From contig NC_067206.1 in the NCBI RefSeq assembly GCF_026262505.1, positions 14,256,205 through 14,320,204 on the forward strand: a stretch of 64,000 nt of DNA, read 5' to 3'. The notes beneath the pieces were generated by a model. That model worked only from the letters and a program-made list of their open reading frames with translations, made no database searches and was not told the DNA's origin. The position numbers and the translations under genes are program-made. Origin of the DNA: Trichomonas vaginalis G3 (lineage: Eukaryota; Parabasalia; Trichomonadida; Trichomonadidae). How positions within the stretch are numbered: the first letter of the stretch is position 1; each line of letters starts with the position of its first letter. Positions 8,350 through 18,813 of the stretch are shown in pieces.

Positions 8350-11300
8350 TTATTTTTCATATTTCTCTATAAGAGATTGAATCATTCTAATAGTTATTGG
8401 CTTTGTCAAGAAAGAGTCCATTCCAGCAGACAAACACGCGTTTTCGTCCTCTTTCGAGTGACTTGCAGTCAAAGCAACAATTGGGATTTTTGACCATTTT
8501 TCACCAGATTCTCTTATTGCTCTAGCGCAAGAAGGTCCATCCATTACAGGCATGTGTTGGTCGAGTATTACAACATCAAATCTCTCATTATTCAGCATTT
8601 TCAAAGCATCAGCACCGTTATCAACAATTACAGCGTCTGTTGCCAATTTTTCGAAAACTTTTCTCATAACTAATTGATTTGTTGCGTTATCTTCAGCCAA
8701 AAGAACTTTCAAATGGTTTCCTATTGACATTTTCTTTTTCATTATCTTCTTTCTCCAAATCAAATCAGAGAACAGCCTTGGCAAATCTTTAATCCATTGT
8801 CTGACATTTATAACGTTATTTAAAACGGTCTGAGGAATTTCAGGACCCAAAACATTCGCAATTTGTACGTCAGGATACTTTTTCATGATTTCTTTCACTT
8901 GTTCGATACATTCTTCTTTGTTTTCTATCAAAATAAGACTCAAATGCTCATTAATCAATTCTACATCACTAATCAAAGCATGACAGAAAAATTCACAATG
9001 TGGCTGACAAATTTGAAAGACTCTTTGGCCGGCCAAATTCAATATTTGATGATGTTGCTTGTTTTTCAATGTACTAGGAATAAATGGTATAAGTTCACTT
9101 TCATATGGAAAAGTGATAGTAAAAGTGGTTCCTCTGCCAGTGTCACTTTTCAAAGTGATGTGACCATTTATCAATTGAAGCATTTTATTTACGAGAGCCA
9201 AACCGACACCTATTCCACCGTAAGACCTCGTGATCGAGTTATCTCCCTGCAGGAAAATTCCGAAAATTTTCTGTTGGAAATCATGCGAAATGCCGATACC
9301 GGTATCGGCGATGATAAGTTTAAGGTTATCGTCAGATGACACTGAAATTGTTATTGACCCTTTTTTAGTGAATTTGACAGCGTTTGAGACCAAATTTGAG
9401 GCAACACGAGCGAATATATGTGGATCTCCATGGACAACTGTTGCAAGTTTCGGATCAATTATTGGATTAAATAATATTCCGTTCTTTGCAGCTTGTTTCA
9501 TCTGTTTGTTGAGAGAATCCGCGAGTACCTGCAATGGATCGAAGTCTGTGAACGAAGGATGCATCTGGTTCTGTTCAATTTTGGCCAAATCCAAAATATC
9601 ATTTAATAATTCAAGAAGAGACTGAAAACTATCCGAAAGGATCTCCATGTTATCACTATACTTCTGAACTACATCAGTTGACATCAGTAGTTCAAGTAAT
9701 CCGGACATTCCATTCAGAGGATTTCGGATCTCGTGTGACATGTTTGCCAAAAACCTTGTTTTCGCAGTTGCAGCGTCAACGAATCTGGCTTTCTCTATTC
9801 TCAAATGCTCTTCTGCATTCTTTGTGGCTGTGATATCGATCATTAACAGTAAAATACTCGTTGGACCACTCCGAATGCCTCGGATTGAGAACCATCTGAC
9901 TGTATTCATCATTACAGGAGCATCGATCGAAAACGGTTTTTTATCGGCGATGCAAGTTTTGAATGCCGAAAAAACATTTTCTTGGTATTCCATAGGGATA
10001 TTGAACATAATTGTTGATCTGTTTGCAATGGAAGTGGCTCTTGGGTCTGGCCATTGACTGTATACCCTTACGGGGTTCTCTGTGTCGTCGTAACTCCAAA
10101 TTGAAACTCTTCCGGTTGATAATGCAATGGAAACACTCTTCTCGATATCTCTGACTTCTTGTTCGCGCTTACTCCTATCATCTGTCGATAACGCTACAAT
10201 ACGAAGCAAATCCGCGCATGTACAACTCACATTTACCTGATAATGTCTTCCGCAGTAATGGAATTCAGCGGTAAGTGAAGAGTCTTTGTACTGGAGAACA
10301 TGCGTTACTGCTGCTTCGACGTTCTTTGAATCTCCACTGGATAATTTTTCGACAAATTTCCAGAAATCGATACCGAGGGATGAAAATAGGGTTTCCTTAC
10401 GACGCTGTGCGATGACCCATATGAGGCAATCCATTCCAAAGTTCGCAGTAAACTTAATATTATCATTTTCGTTTTGTAACTGCAGAATGTAGCCACCGTG
10501 TTCAAAGAACGATATCATGTACGTCAAGTGAGATACTTTCAGGAAGCAACTCTTCCTTCTTTCGAGGATTCCCTTTGGAATTAATCTGATTAAGCGTAAA
10601 GAGCGATCAGAATGCTGTGAGAATAGCGGGGATCCATCGTCATTGAACACAGTACCAATACTTTCCGATATAATGAACTTGTCGTAGTTAATAATGAACC
10701 TATCATCAGGAGATTCGTTCGGAATCAGCTTTTCCTTGTATTCGTCGAACCTTCTTGCGGGAGATCTTATGAATTTGGCAACAGCGCCTCCGAAAAACAA
10801 TGCCAGGAGCTGCGTCATGGCTCTTTCTGGTCCTCTTATTACAGAGGTGTTACAATGACGTAAATAAGCCGTAATGACGATAGAATCGGCTATTTTTACA
10901 CCGCCACCGTAAACTCTTTTATCGTTTAATGTTGTAACTGAAAAATCAGTGAAAATCTGGTCATTAGGAGGACATAAGTTAGGTATTATTGATCGTAGAG
11001 CCTTTTGATCATCATCGTCTCCATTGATATGTATAATATTCTCTCTGTCGCCTGTTAATATGAGAAACATTGAAGATTGACAGTCAATTGCATGGGAAAC
11101 CCAGCCAAAAAGGTTCCTCAGCTCTTCAATACTGCTGCATTTGCAGAATGTTCGAGTCATAAAACCTAAAAGTAAATAAATCGAAGAAGCAAGTTTTGAA
11201 AAGCTGTGAAGGATCTGGGAGGTAACTACTGGTGAACAGGTGATCTGCGTATTAGTAACATTGAACGTACAATTGCCTGGAACTGTTGCTGTATTGATAA

Positions 11301-11925
11301 TCGCGGGAAATTCTTGAATTTTCTCTATCTCGTCTGTAATGAAGTAGCAAGAAAAAGGAATCTCGAATTGGCCTATTGTGGATAATGGGAGGCATTTGGT
11401 GCGCCATTTTAAGATAACTGAGTAATGTTTCGATGCAGGAAGAATTACTCGGCTTTTGAAGTCAGAAAACTCATTATCGTATGATTTATATGGTCCATTT
11501 TTCATCGCTGAATAGCTGTATATCTTATTTGTAACTAATAATTTGAAATCTTTACATCTATAAAGAACAACTTTGTATTTCATCGTACTTATGTAGAGTA
11601 ATATCAATAACAAGGCACCCCATATGAAATAATAAATATTATGAGAATTTATCGTTAATCTACTTGAATATGACTTTGATTTTGAAATTTGATAGTCAAA
11701 TAAATCATTTGTTTTTATATAATTTATTGGACATTCTTCTAATTCTGTAATGATATAGCGCGGATGGTTGCCGTTGCCAAAACTAACGTTATATCCAAGA
11801 TTTATTAGCCGAAAACCTAAAGAAAGAGATTCCCTGCTGGAGGATATGATGGCAACGTTACTACCAACAACTTCTTCATTAAGACATGTATGGAGTAACG
11901 ATGAATAAAAGAAAGAAAGAAACAT
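8350..11925 (-). CDS. Hybrid sensor histidine kinase / response regulator
   Basis: Predicted two-component phosphorelay protein of 1191 residues, membrane-anchored. A hydrophobic segment lies near residues 103-120. A long middle region follows, and the part around residues 600-700 may be a PAS-type sensor. The dimerisation/phosphoacceptor box FLANMSHEIRNPLNGM has its histidine near residue 731. The ATP-binding domain shows NLVSNAVKF, DTGIGIS and GGIGVGLAL. A C-terminal receiver domain starts at LKVLLAEDN, with the acceptor Asp in DQHMPVMDG (about residue 1120) and KPIT near the end. All key kinase and receiver residues seem present, so it should autophosphorylate and pass phosphate to its own receiver. 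The ATG at 11925 has an Inr-like TCATTTAA 36 bases upstream. Such proteins are of bacterial descent and uncommon in parasitic protists. The input signal and downstream partner are unknown. Confidence 0.88.
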   Translation of the reverse strand: MFLSFFYSSLLHTCLNEEVVGSNVAIISSSRESLSLGFRLINLGYNVSFGNGNHPRYIITELEECPINYIKTNDLFDYQISKSKSYSSRLTINSHNIYYFIWGALLLILLYISTMKYKVVLYRCKDFKLLVTNKIYSYSAMKNGPYKSYDNEFSDFKSRVILPASKHYSVILKWRTKCLPLSTIGQFEIPFSCYFITDEIEKIQEFPAIINTATVPGNCTFNVTNTQITCSPVVTSQILHSFSKLASSIYLLLGFMTRTFCKCSSIEELRNLFGWVSHAIDCQSSMFLILTGDRENIIHINGDDDDQKALRSIIPNLCPPNDQIFTDFSVTTLNDKRVYGGGVKIADSIVITAYLRHCNTSVIRGPERAMTQLLALFFGGAVAKFIRSPARRFDEYKEKLIPNESPDDRFIINYDKFIISESIGTVFNDDGSPLFSQHSDRSLRLIRLIPKGILERRKSCFLKVSHLTYMISFFEHGGYILQLQNENDNIKFTANFGMDCLIWVIAQRRKETLFSSLGIDFWKFVEKLSSGDSKNVEAAVTHVLQYKDSSLTAEFHYCGRHYQVNVSCTCADLLRIVALSTDDRSKREQEVRDIEKSVSIALSTGRVSIWSYDDTENPVRVYSQWPDPRATSIANRSTIMFNIPMEYQENVFSAFKTCIADKKPFSIDAPVMMNTVRWFSIRGIRSGPTSILLLMIDITATKNAEEHLRIEKARFVDAATAKTRFLANMSHEIRNPLNGMSGLLELLMSTDVVQKYSDNMEILSDSFQSLLELLNDILDLAKIEQNQMHPSFTDFDPLQVLADSLNKQMKQAAKNGILFNPIIDPKLATVVHGDPHIFARVASNLVSNAVKFTKKGSITISVSSDDNLKLIIADTGIGISHDFQQKIFGIFLQGDNSITRSYGGIGVGLALVNKMLQLINGHITLKSDTGRGTTFTITFPYESELIPFIPSTLKNKQHHQILNLAGQRVFQICQPHCEFFCHALISDVELINEHLSLILIENKEECIEQVKEIMKKYPDVQIANVLGPEIPQTVLNNVINVRQWIKDLPRLFSDLIWRKKIMKKKMSIGNHLKVLLAEDNATNQLVMRKVFEKLATDAVIVDNGADALKMLNNERFDVVILDQHMPVMDGPSCARAIRESGEKWSKIPIVALTASHSKEDENACLSAGMDSFLTKPITIRMIQSLIEKYEK

Positions 11926-11960
11926 TAAAAAAATTCTATCGGAAATTGTAAATTGTTACA

Positions 11961-11968
11961 TTAAATGA
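11961..11968 (-). promoter_or_regulatory. Inr-like initiator of the histidine kinase gene
   Basis: TCATTTAA on the minus strand fits the trichomonad initiator TCA-Py-(T/A)-(T/A) and lies 36 bases before the ATG at 11925. Confidence 0.4.
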
Positions 11969-12027
11969 AGAAGAAAATTAGTGTGTGACAGATTATCAAA
12001 CCATGTAATGTAACTAATAATAAGTTG

Positions 12028-13882
12028 GGGGCGAGTATCATAAGAAAAATTTTTCGAAAAATAGGGGGTGTTAGTATACTCAACCCCCTCATTAATTATC
12101 GTTTCTAGAGGAATAGTCACAGAGGCCTTTTTTCAGGTAACCTTTAAGAAGTTTCCGAAAGAGTTTATGCTCATATAACCTCATTTCCAGGTAAATAGGG
12201 GGTATTGTTCTACTAAAAGTTTAGTTACATACTGGCCTCGTTTCCTAAGAAACTTAATCAAGAGGCTATCTCAATAAGCCTTGACCAACAGGAATAAGAT
12301 TTACCATCACTTTTGTGGAATAATTAATCAACATTACCGAAACATGCTTTTAGGTTCTTTGACCTACCTACTTTAATGCAGCATTATTCTTTCGTTCAAG
12401 CGTCATTATAAGTAACTCTGTTTGTATTATTTACATTAACTTAAACAATAACCATACGCTTTTCAAGTAAAACCATTACATACCGAATTTTTTATCCAAT
12501 ATTATTGTTGCGTTGAGATCATACATTCAAAAATATGTGAAAATTAATAGTATATGTCGAATTTATTAATTTTCTTGAATAATATTCTCTTTGCTCGAAA
12601 AATAATATATTAAATTGTTTATTAAATCAATATTTGCAATTATTTTCAGAGCCAAATAAACCAATATTGTTACTTTATGATTTTGCTTGTTTGATTTGAA
12701 ATAATTATTCTAATTTTTGAAGGAAATCAAATTTCATGAAATATCTTGAAGTATGTATTTTCAATAAGATACATTTTGCATTAATTTGATGTGAAATTAA
12801 ATCTGAAATATGCCTTTCATAATAAAGTTAGTTTCATGAGATAAAAATTTAAGTATTACCATAAATATTACATATTGAAAGATGATTGTGGTCGAATTTG
12901 GTTTACTATGTGTAAACTGAGAATGGCTTATCAGAATATTCAAAGAGTATTATGAATTGTATTTGGAGAATAACCAGACAAAAGATAAGATTCAATTGCG
13001 AATTTAAGAAGCTATAAGTATTTTCAAATATATAAAACTAATGTGAGCACTAGTCTAGTGGATTTTAAAGAAGGATAAGAATTATTATGCAAAAAATATG
13101 TAGAAATGTAGTTGTGATGCAAAAATTGAAAATCCATCTTGGAGGATAGTGTGCTATTAATAAAAGGAAATTAAAAAGAAGTAAAAAAATTAAAATTTAG
13201 AAAAAATATAAAAATGTAGCATTCTACGGAGAAAATATGATTTCATATATAGATGGAGGTATGAGACTTGATTACTGGACGAAAATCATGATGGTTGCAT
13301 AAATTTGTTCAAAATATAGAAAAAGAATGATATTTTTTGTTAAGATAAGTAATTATATCTTGGAAGATTTTATATGCATGTATCATGAATGAAAGTTTTC
13401 GTTGAATCTGAATAATATTTTCAAAAAAATGTCGACTTTTGGGTTTTAAATGTAATTATGAGTAAATCATCTATTGTATGGAGGTATGAGATACGTGTAG
13501 TGTACTGTGATATAAAAAGATTCGTTGAACAACCAAACAAGTAGTGATGAGCTTGCGTCTATCGGTTATTGCTTTAAGATTACGGTAGTTCAGTATTGCA
13601 TATTCCTTTATCCTATTCCTGTTAGTCAAGGCTTATTGAGATAGCCTCTTGATTAAGTTTCTTAGGAAACGAGGCCAGTATGTAACTAAACTTTTAGTAG
13701 AACAATACCCCCTATTTACCTGGAAATGAGGTTATATGAGCATAAACTCTTTCGGAAACTTCTTAAAGGTTACCTGAAAAAAGGCCTCTGTGACTATTCC
13801 TCTAGAAACGATAATTAATGAGGGGGTTGAGTATACTAACACCCCCTATTTTTCGAAAAATTTTTCTTATGATGCTCGCCCC
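12028..13882. mobile_element. 1.86-kb foldback/MITE-like element with ~270-bp terminal inverted repeats
   Basis: Bases 12028-12300 are the near-perfect reverse complement of 13611-13882, with only a handful of differences by eye. The outer ends are GGGGCGAG(T/C)ATCATAAG. The 1.3-kb interior is AT-rich and has no long open frame, so the element is non-autonomous. Long inverted ends recall Mutator-type elements, but no target-site duplication is evident (flanks AATAAGTTG and TGTTCTCTA). It must have moved using a transposase encoded elsewhere, or arisen as a foldback. The high identity of the arms suggests recent origin or gene conversion between arms. Confidence 0.8.
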
Positions 13883-14112
13883 TGTTCTCTATGAGTTGTG
13901 ATGATAATTAATTTTCCTCCATAAAGTCTCTTATTCAATTTGAAAGGGCTTTACTCAGCATTGAGGAGCAGAGTTCGAAACGGAAACATTACATAGTATA
14001 ATGAGTCTATTTCTTCTAAAAAATTCTATTGATTAAATATAGCCTTTAATATATGTAAAATGAAATGTTGGCAATTCAGACTTACTTCGAAGAAAATCTT
14101 GTCACTTTTGAC

Positions 14113-14682
14113 TTACCAGTTCGAATTAAGATATTTAACAACATCAAGACGACCTCTTTTTGATGCACGAATGAGTGGAGTCCATCCATTATTATTCTTT
14201 GCTTCTTTATCAGCTCCAACAGAGATAAGATATTTAACAAATTCAAGATGACCATTATCTGATGCACAAAAGAGTGGAGTATCTCCATAATTATTCTTTG
14301 CATCTTTATCAGCTCCAACAGAGATAAGATATTCAACAACTTCAAGATGACCATTATCTGATGCCCAAAGGAGTGGAGTAGATCCACCATTATTCTTTGC
14401 TTCTTTATCAGCTCCAACAGAGATAAGATATTCAACAACTTCAAGATGACCTTTTGCTGATGCCCAAATGAGTGGAGTCCATCCACCATTATTCTTTGCT
14501 TCTTTATCAGCTCCAACAGAGATAAGATAATTAACAACTTCAAGATGACCTTTTCTTGATGCCCAAATGAGTGGCTGATCTAAAGATTCTACTTGTTTAT
14601 AATCACTATTCTCTATAAGAGATTTAATACGTTCGAGATTTCCTCCTATGCATGCTTGAGTAAGGGGATCTTTTGAAAACAT
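14113..14682 (-). CDS. Ankyrin repeat protein, 189 aa
   Basis: From the ATG at 14682: a short N-terminal helix pair (MFSKDPLTQACIGGNLERIK) and then about five 33-residue ankyrin repeats of the type TPLIWASAKGHLEVV.YLIS(VGADKEAKNN). The frame ends in YLNSNW within the last repeat, so the protein may be shortened at its C-terminus. At DNA level the repeats are nearly identical copies of 99 bases, a sign of recent repeat expansion or conversion. The same units form the gene at 37253-38521. Expected role is a protein-interaction scaffold; the partner is unknown. Ankyrin proteins are a large expanded family in this species. Confidence 0.8.
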   Translation of the reverse strand: MFSKDPLTQACIGGNLERIKSLIENSDYKQVESLDQPLIWASRKGHLEVVNYLISVGADKEAKNNGGWTPLIWASAKGHLEVVEYLISVGADKEAKNNGGSTPLLWASDNGHLEVVEYLISVGADKDAKNNYGDTPLFCASDNGHLEFVKYLISVGADKEAKNNNGWTPLIRASKRGRLDVVKYLNSNW

Positions 14683-14952
14683 TAAAATTTTTGATTAATT
14701 TAAAAAAAATTAACGTACATTTAACGTATATCAAAAAAAACTTTTTACCAGAATAACTCGTGGATTATTTACCAACTATTAAAGAAAACATTCATTTTTA
14801 TTAATTACGAACTAAATACCAGATATGCAACATAATGACTAATTCAAAGCCGAGTTTCAACTAATTTGCAAAGCGTTTAATGTTATATTCACGCATACAT
14901 TGCAGAAACGTACGAATAATCTTTTAATTTTTGTTATCATTAGTAAATAATA
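14683..14952. other. AT-rich spacer upstream of the ankyrin gene
   Basis: Poly-A and poly-T tracts precede the ankyrin ATG. No gene or strong structure is seen. Confidence 0.4.
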
Positions 14953-16002
14953 ATTAAGGGTGCACCCGTATGTACGTTTATTTGAGAGGAGGATGATTAC
15001 CCTCTCAATTTTGAGGGATTCGTTAGTTTATTTTCTCGATGAATATGCAATAAAATTTGATTTTTACCTTATCAATATACTTCATATAATATACACATGT
15101 TCATGTAAAAACTTTTTTCCAAAATCCTCAGGAATTAAGGGATTTTTGAATTTTAAGAATTTTTTTCGAATTTTTTCGAAAAAAAATATTTTCAGAACAG
15201 CCTTAACGGCTAAGATTTAGGAACAATGTTAAGTATCAAAAAGAAAGGAGGTCTGATATAGACAACATATATCGTTGAAGGTTGAAAAAATCTCTAATAT
15301 TTGAGCCCAAAATTTCAAATTTTAATTTTTTGAAAAAAGAGGCCACCCGTATGTACGTTTATTTGAGAGGAGGAGGATTATATTTTTGAAAGGGTGAAAC
15401 ATTATGAATATGTTAATTATATAATAATATGTATTATTATAAAAAAGAAAAAATAAAGCACGTTAAAATTTTTCTTTCTTGATTTTTTACAAAATCTACT
15501 TAGAATTATGCAAAATATGACTAAATAATTATAAATTTCAAGTTAAATTTTAATTTTGATAAATAATTTAAATTTCAAAATATCAAGTTCAGTTCGACTA
15601 TGTATGTAGTAATTCCTCAATAAAGTGCCAAAACCCTATTAAAATATATGAACATTTTCAACATTTTAATGCTTTTATTTAAAAATTTGTTGGAATATGA
15701 GCTTCAAACAATTATTATGTAAATAAAAATAATTAAATATATGTATTTATTCGTATTACAACCGTAGTAAGTCGATTCTTCCTTTCGTCTACTGAGTTTT
15801 GAATTTGATTTCGAATTGTAAAGAGATTCAAAGGGAAAATACTAGCGGATAAAAACTACCTCCATGAAAGGGTCAGAATGGAGTCAAGTTGTATTTTTTG
15901 ATATGTTTTGCTTTTCGAGCCTAAATAGGTAGCCAAGATAATGCCTAAAAATAAGGTTCTAAATTCTGAAGTTTACATGATTCTCTCGTGTGCACCCTTA
16001 AT
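14953..16002. mobile_element. Candidate 1.05-kb element with short inverted ends
   Basis: ATTAAGGGTGCAC at 14953-14965 is matched in reverse by GTGCACCCTTAAT at 15990-16002. Inside, a second direct repeat (CACCCGTATGTACGTTTATT at 14962 and again near 15343) lies about 380 bases apart. No coding frame of note occurs; an 86-codon frame at 14960-15220 looks random. The sequence could be a non-autonomous DNA transposon, but the inverted ends are short and target duplication is not clear. Confidence 0.4.
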
Positions 16003-16168
16003 AGGGCAAAAAAATCTTATAAAAATTATCAATCATACGATTATTTTTGATTCAAATGCTGTTCGTCATAAAAATTTAACAAAATGATCTCTTGTAATAT
16101 TACCACACTTTTATTGCATTTTTAACATACATCGCGCCTGTAATAACACAAAAAATTGTAAATTTTCT

Positions 16169-17161
16169 ATGATTGCGCATGCTGCCACTGGTGCGCCATC
16201 ACAAGCCACTTTTGCTGTAGCTGATGTTAATCCAAAAGATACAGTCTCATGCATGCAAGCTATAGATGCAAAAGGAAGGAAACTTCTCGCGGCTGGTTCT
16301 TGGGATGGCTCTCTTAACGTTTATGAAGTTAATGAAATCAAAGCCACAAATATAGTTTCTCATGCAGAGTCAAACGTTGCTATTATGCGTCTTTGCTTTA
16401 ATGAAACGGGCGAAATTATATATTTTGCGACATCGAGTGGTGAAATCAGGTCATTGACAATATCTTCAAAGCAAGTAGTCCCTCTTGGCAATCATAAAGA
16501 GCGTGTTGTCGGAATTGGCTATTACGCGGCCCAAAAAGTTGTTGTTGCTTGTTCTGCTGATGGCTGTCTTCAAATTTGGAATGCCACATCAAAACAATCT
16601 AAGAAGGAAATTAAGATACAAGGCAAGCCAACAGCTATGGCTTCTTATGAAAATTCAGTTTTCGTTGCTACAGACAAACAAAAGATTTTCAAGGTAGATC
16701 TTAACAAACCCGATACTCAAGAGCACATAGATTCCAAAGAAAAGAGGCAAGGATTATACACATGCTTGGCTATTAATCCTCAGCCAGGAAACATTCAAGT
16801 TCTCGCAGGTTCTACATACGGAGCTGTTGAAATGATCGTTGGACATAATAGTAAGATATTTGAAGCCCACAGAAATGGAAATCAAGCCTTTGCTGTAAAT
16901 GCTGTTGCAATTACACAGAGAGGATTCGGAATTTCTGGTGGTACAGACGGAAAATTATGTTTCTACGTATTTAACAGTGTTGCAAAAACTAATAATAACA
17001 TTGATCTCGGAAAAGACGTTCATGTTACAGCATTAGCTTCAATTGCAGATGGAATTGTTGCTTATGCTGTTGGTAATGATTGGTCAAAGGGCGCTATGGA
17101 TAAAACTCAGCAAGAAACGCAAATTATTATAAGAAAATACGCTGCCAAAGAGATCATGTAA
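16169..17161 (+). CDS. Rae1/Gle2-like WD40 mRNA export factor
   Basis: A seven-bladed WD40 protein of 330 residues, close to the usual Rae1/Bub3 length. Diagnostic segments are VSCMQAIDAKGRKLLAAGSW near the N-terminus and, near the C-terminus, VNAVAITQRGFGISGGTDGK followed by VAYAVGNDWSKG, which matches the Rae1 'YDWSKG' signature better than Bub3. Rae1/Gle2 binds the Nup98 GLEBS segment at the nuclear pore, assists mRNA export and has mitotic roles. The start is the ATG at 16169; no strong Inr is seen close by. The gene ends 530 bases before the convergent PLD-like gene. Bub3 is the main alternative. Confidence 0.8.
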   Translation: MIAHAATGAPSQATFAVADVNPKDTVSCMQAIDAKGRKLLAAGSWDGSLNVYEVNEIKATNIVSHAESNVAIMRLCFNETGEIIYFATSSGEIRSLTISSKQVVPLGNHKERVVGIGYYAAQKVVVACSADGCLQIWNATSKQSKKEIKIQGKPTAMASYENSVFVATDKQKIFKVDLNKPDTQEHIDSKEKRQGLYTCLAINPQPGNIQVLAGSTYGAVEMIVGHNSKIFEAHRNGNQAFAVNAVAITQRGFGISGGTDGKLCFYVFNSVAKTNNNIDLGKDVHVTALASIADGIVAYAVGNDWSKGAMDKTQQETQIIIRKYAAKEIM

Positions 17162-17691
17162 ATATTTTGTTCATAAACTATCTATAGATTTTATTAGAAT
17201 TCATTATTTTTATCATTTTTTGACACCAAAGCTTTATATCAAAATTTTATTAGGTCAAAAGTTAAGACTTTTGGTCGGGAAAAGTAATCATAAATCACTA
17301 TAGAGTACTTAATATAGCTGCTATACTTTTTTGCAACTAAAATAAAGATATATCGATTTTGTAAGAGCATTCAAAAATATAGCATTTGTACACTTAAGTA
17401 AATATCTATATAGCATTTAAGTTGTCCATAAATCTTTTTAGATGGATAGATATCGTGGTAATAAAATCTTTGATCCTAACAACATAGATTTTAGACCCGA
17501 TATTTTGGGAATAGTTTAGTAGCACTTAAATTATGCTTCCAAAATGAGAAGGTCTAAAATATGCGTATAAAATTAGTACAATATGGGCAATTCACCCCCT
17601 TAAGTGTCAAAAAATTGAATAGTTGTAAACAAAAGTTAGTTTTTTAAATCAAAGTTTTTTACATTGATAACAAACAAAAATTATGACAAAT
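17162..17691. other. Spacer containing dispersed repeat copy
   Basis: Bases about 17245-17365 match the spacer at 8030-8160 (GGTCAAAAGTTAAGACTTTT region, then CTGCTATACTTTT and AAAATAAAGATATA). No gene is seen in the remainder. Confidence 0.5.
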
Positions 17692-18813
17692 TTATATAAT
17701 ATCAGTTGAGTTTGATACAGTTTCCCATACATTGTTAAATCTTTTCATCGAAATATTCCTGAATTCTTCCGAATTTGTTGTAAAATGCAATCCAACATAA
17801 TGAGAAACTGCATAACCATTAAGCGCATGTGAAAATATGATTACGTTGTTGTCTGTGATCATATAATTTGGTCCTTTGTGTTCTTTTGAATAAAAGCGTA
17901 TTTCTGCATTTCTGAATGCTCGCAATGGAAGTATATTGTCAAGAATCTCTGTATTGTTCGTAAATGGCATTAAAAATAGAATGTAGCGGTTTCTCATCAA
18001 AATTTGTTTGTATTTTGAATAAAATGAGATGTCTGTTGTTGAAATATCATTCGTTGGTATCGAACCTAAGAATAGATATGTCGTGTTACTTGGATCGAAG
18101 AAAGATGGAATTATTATCGAAGTATTTAGCCTTCCAACTTCTCCTCCAAGCGGAGAATTATGGAAAAAGTAGAGAGATTCGTTTGTTTCATTGATCGATA
18201 ATGGCAATTTACTTGAAGTCTTTGCCATAAGTGATAATGGTAAAATTTCACTTTTTGTGTTGGTTTCTAAATTCATTTCTCTCCATTGATAGTTGAAGAA
18301 GTTGACAAGATCATCAATTGCTGTATAACAGTCGTTGATCTTCAAATATGAGAGAGTTCCTTTTGTTGTGTAATTATCAATGAAAATAGGTGCATACATA
18401 AACGCTCTGTTATCTATGATAATACAGTCATACCGTAAATTTGGATACAACGTAATATTATCAAAATTATTTTTTGTTAAAATTTCTTTAGTAGTGTTTT
18501 CTGAGACAATTATTGATACATACGCTTTGTTCTTTTGTGAATTTTTCAATGCATCGAAGAATTTTTTGTTTATTGATAAAGTTTTTCCTGGAGCTGAAAT
18601 AAGGACTCGAGACTTTGATCTATTTATCGCAGTAATAATGTTATCTTGAAATTCGGACCATTGAGAAACATTCTCCCATTTTGGGCAAGATTTACATTCA
18701 ATAATTTGTTCATCTATTGTCATTGAGTAGGAAATACACATTATTACAACCGTGACCATAAACGAAATGGAAATGCCCGCAATATTTACATCTAAATAAC
18801 AACACCTACCCAT
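17692..18813 (-). CDS. PLD3/PLD4-like type II membrane protein, degenerate active site
   Basis: 373 residues from ATG 18813. A hydrophobic signal anchor at about residues 10-30 (ISISFMVTVVIMCISYSM) predicts a short cytosolic tail and a luminal or external domain with several N-glycosylation sequons. The layout follows phospholipase D3/4: a first half with YDCIIIDNRAFMYAP where the first HxK(x4)D box should be, and a second half with NYMITDNNVIIFSHALNGY where the second should be. The His and Lys of both boxes appear replaced, so catalysis is doubtful. It may be a non-catalytic family member. Fold assignment is by reading alone. Confidence 0.5.
   Translation of the reverse strand: MGRCCYLDVNIAGISISFMVTVVIMCISYSMTIDEQIIECKSCPKWENVSQWSEFQDNIITAINRSKSRVLISAPGKTLSINKKFFDALKNSQKNKAYVSIIVSENTTKEILTKNNFDNITLYPNLRYDCIIIDNRAFMYAPIFIDNYTTKGTLSYLKINDCYTAIDDLVNFFNYQWREMNLETNTKSEILPLSLMAKTSSKLPLSINETNESLYFFHNSPLGGEVGRLNTSIIIPSFFDPSNTTYLFLGSIPTNDISTTDISFYSKYKQILMRNRYILFLMPFTNNTEILDNILPLRAFRNAEIRFYSKEHKGPNYMITDNNVIIFSHALNGYAVSHYVGLHFTTNSEEFRNISMKRFNNVWETVSNSTDII

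Noticed and set aside
12028-13882. LTR retrotransposon
   Set aside because: The long repeats are inverted, not direct, and no retroelement coding sequence lies between them.
14960-15220. 86-codon plus-strand frame
   Set aside because: Its start lies within a repeat at an element end, and its composition is that of AT-rich spacer.
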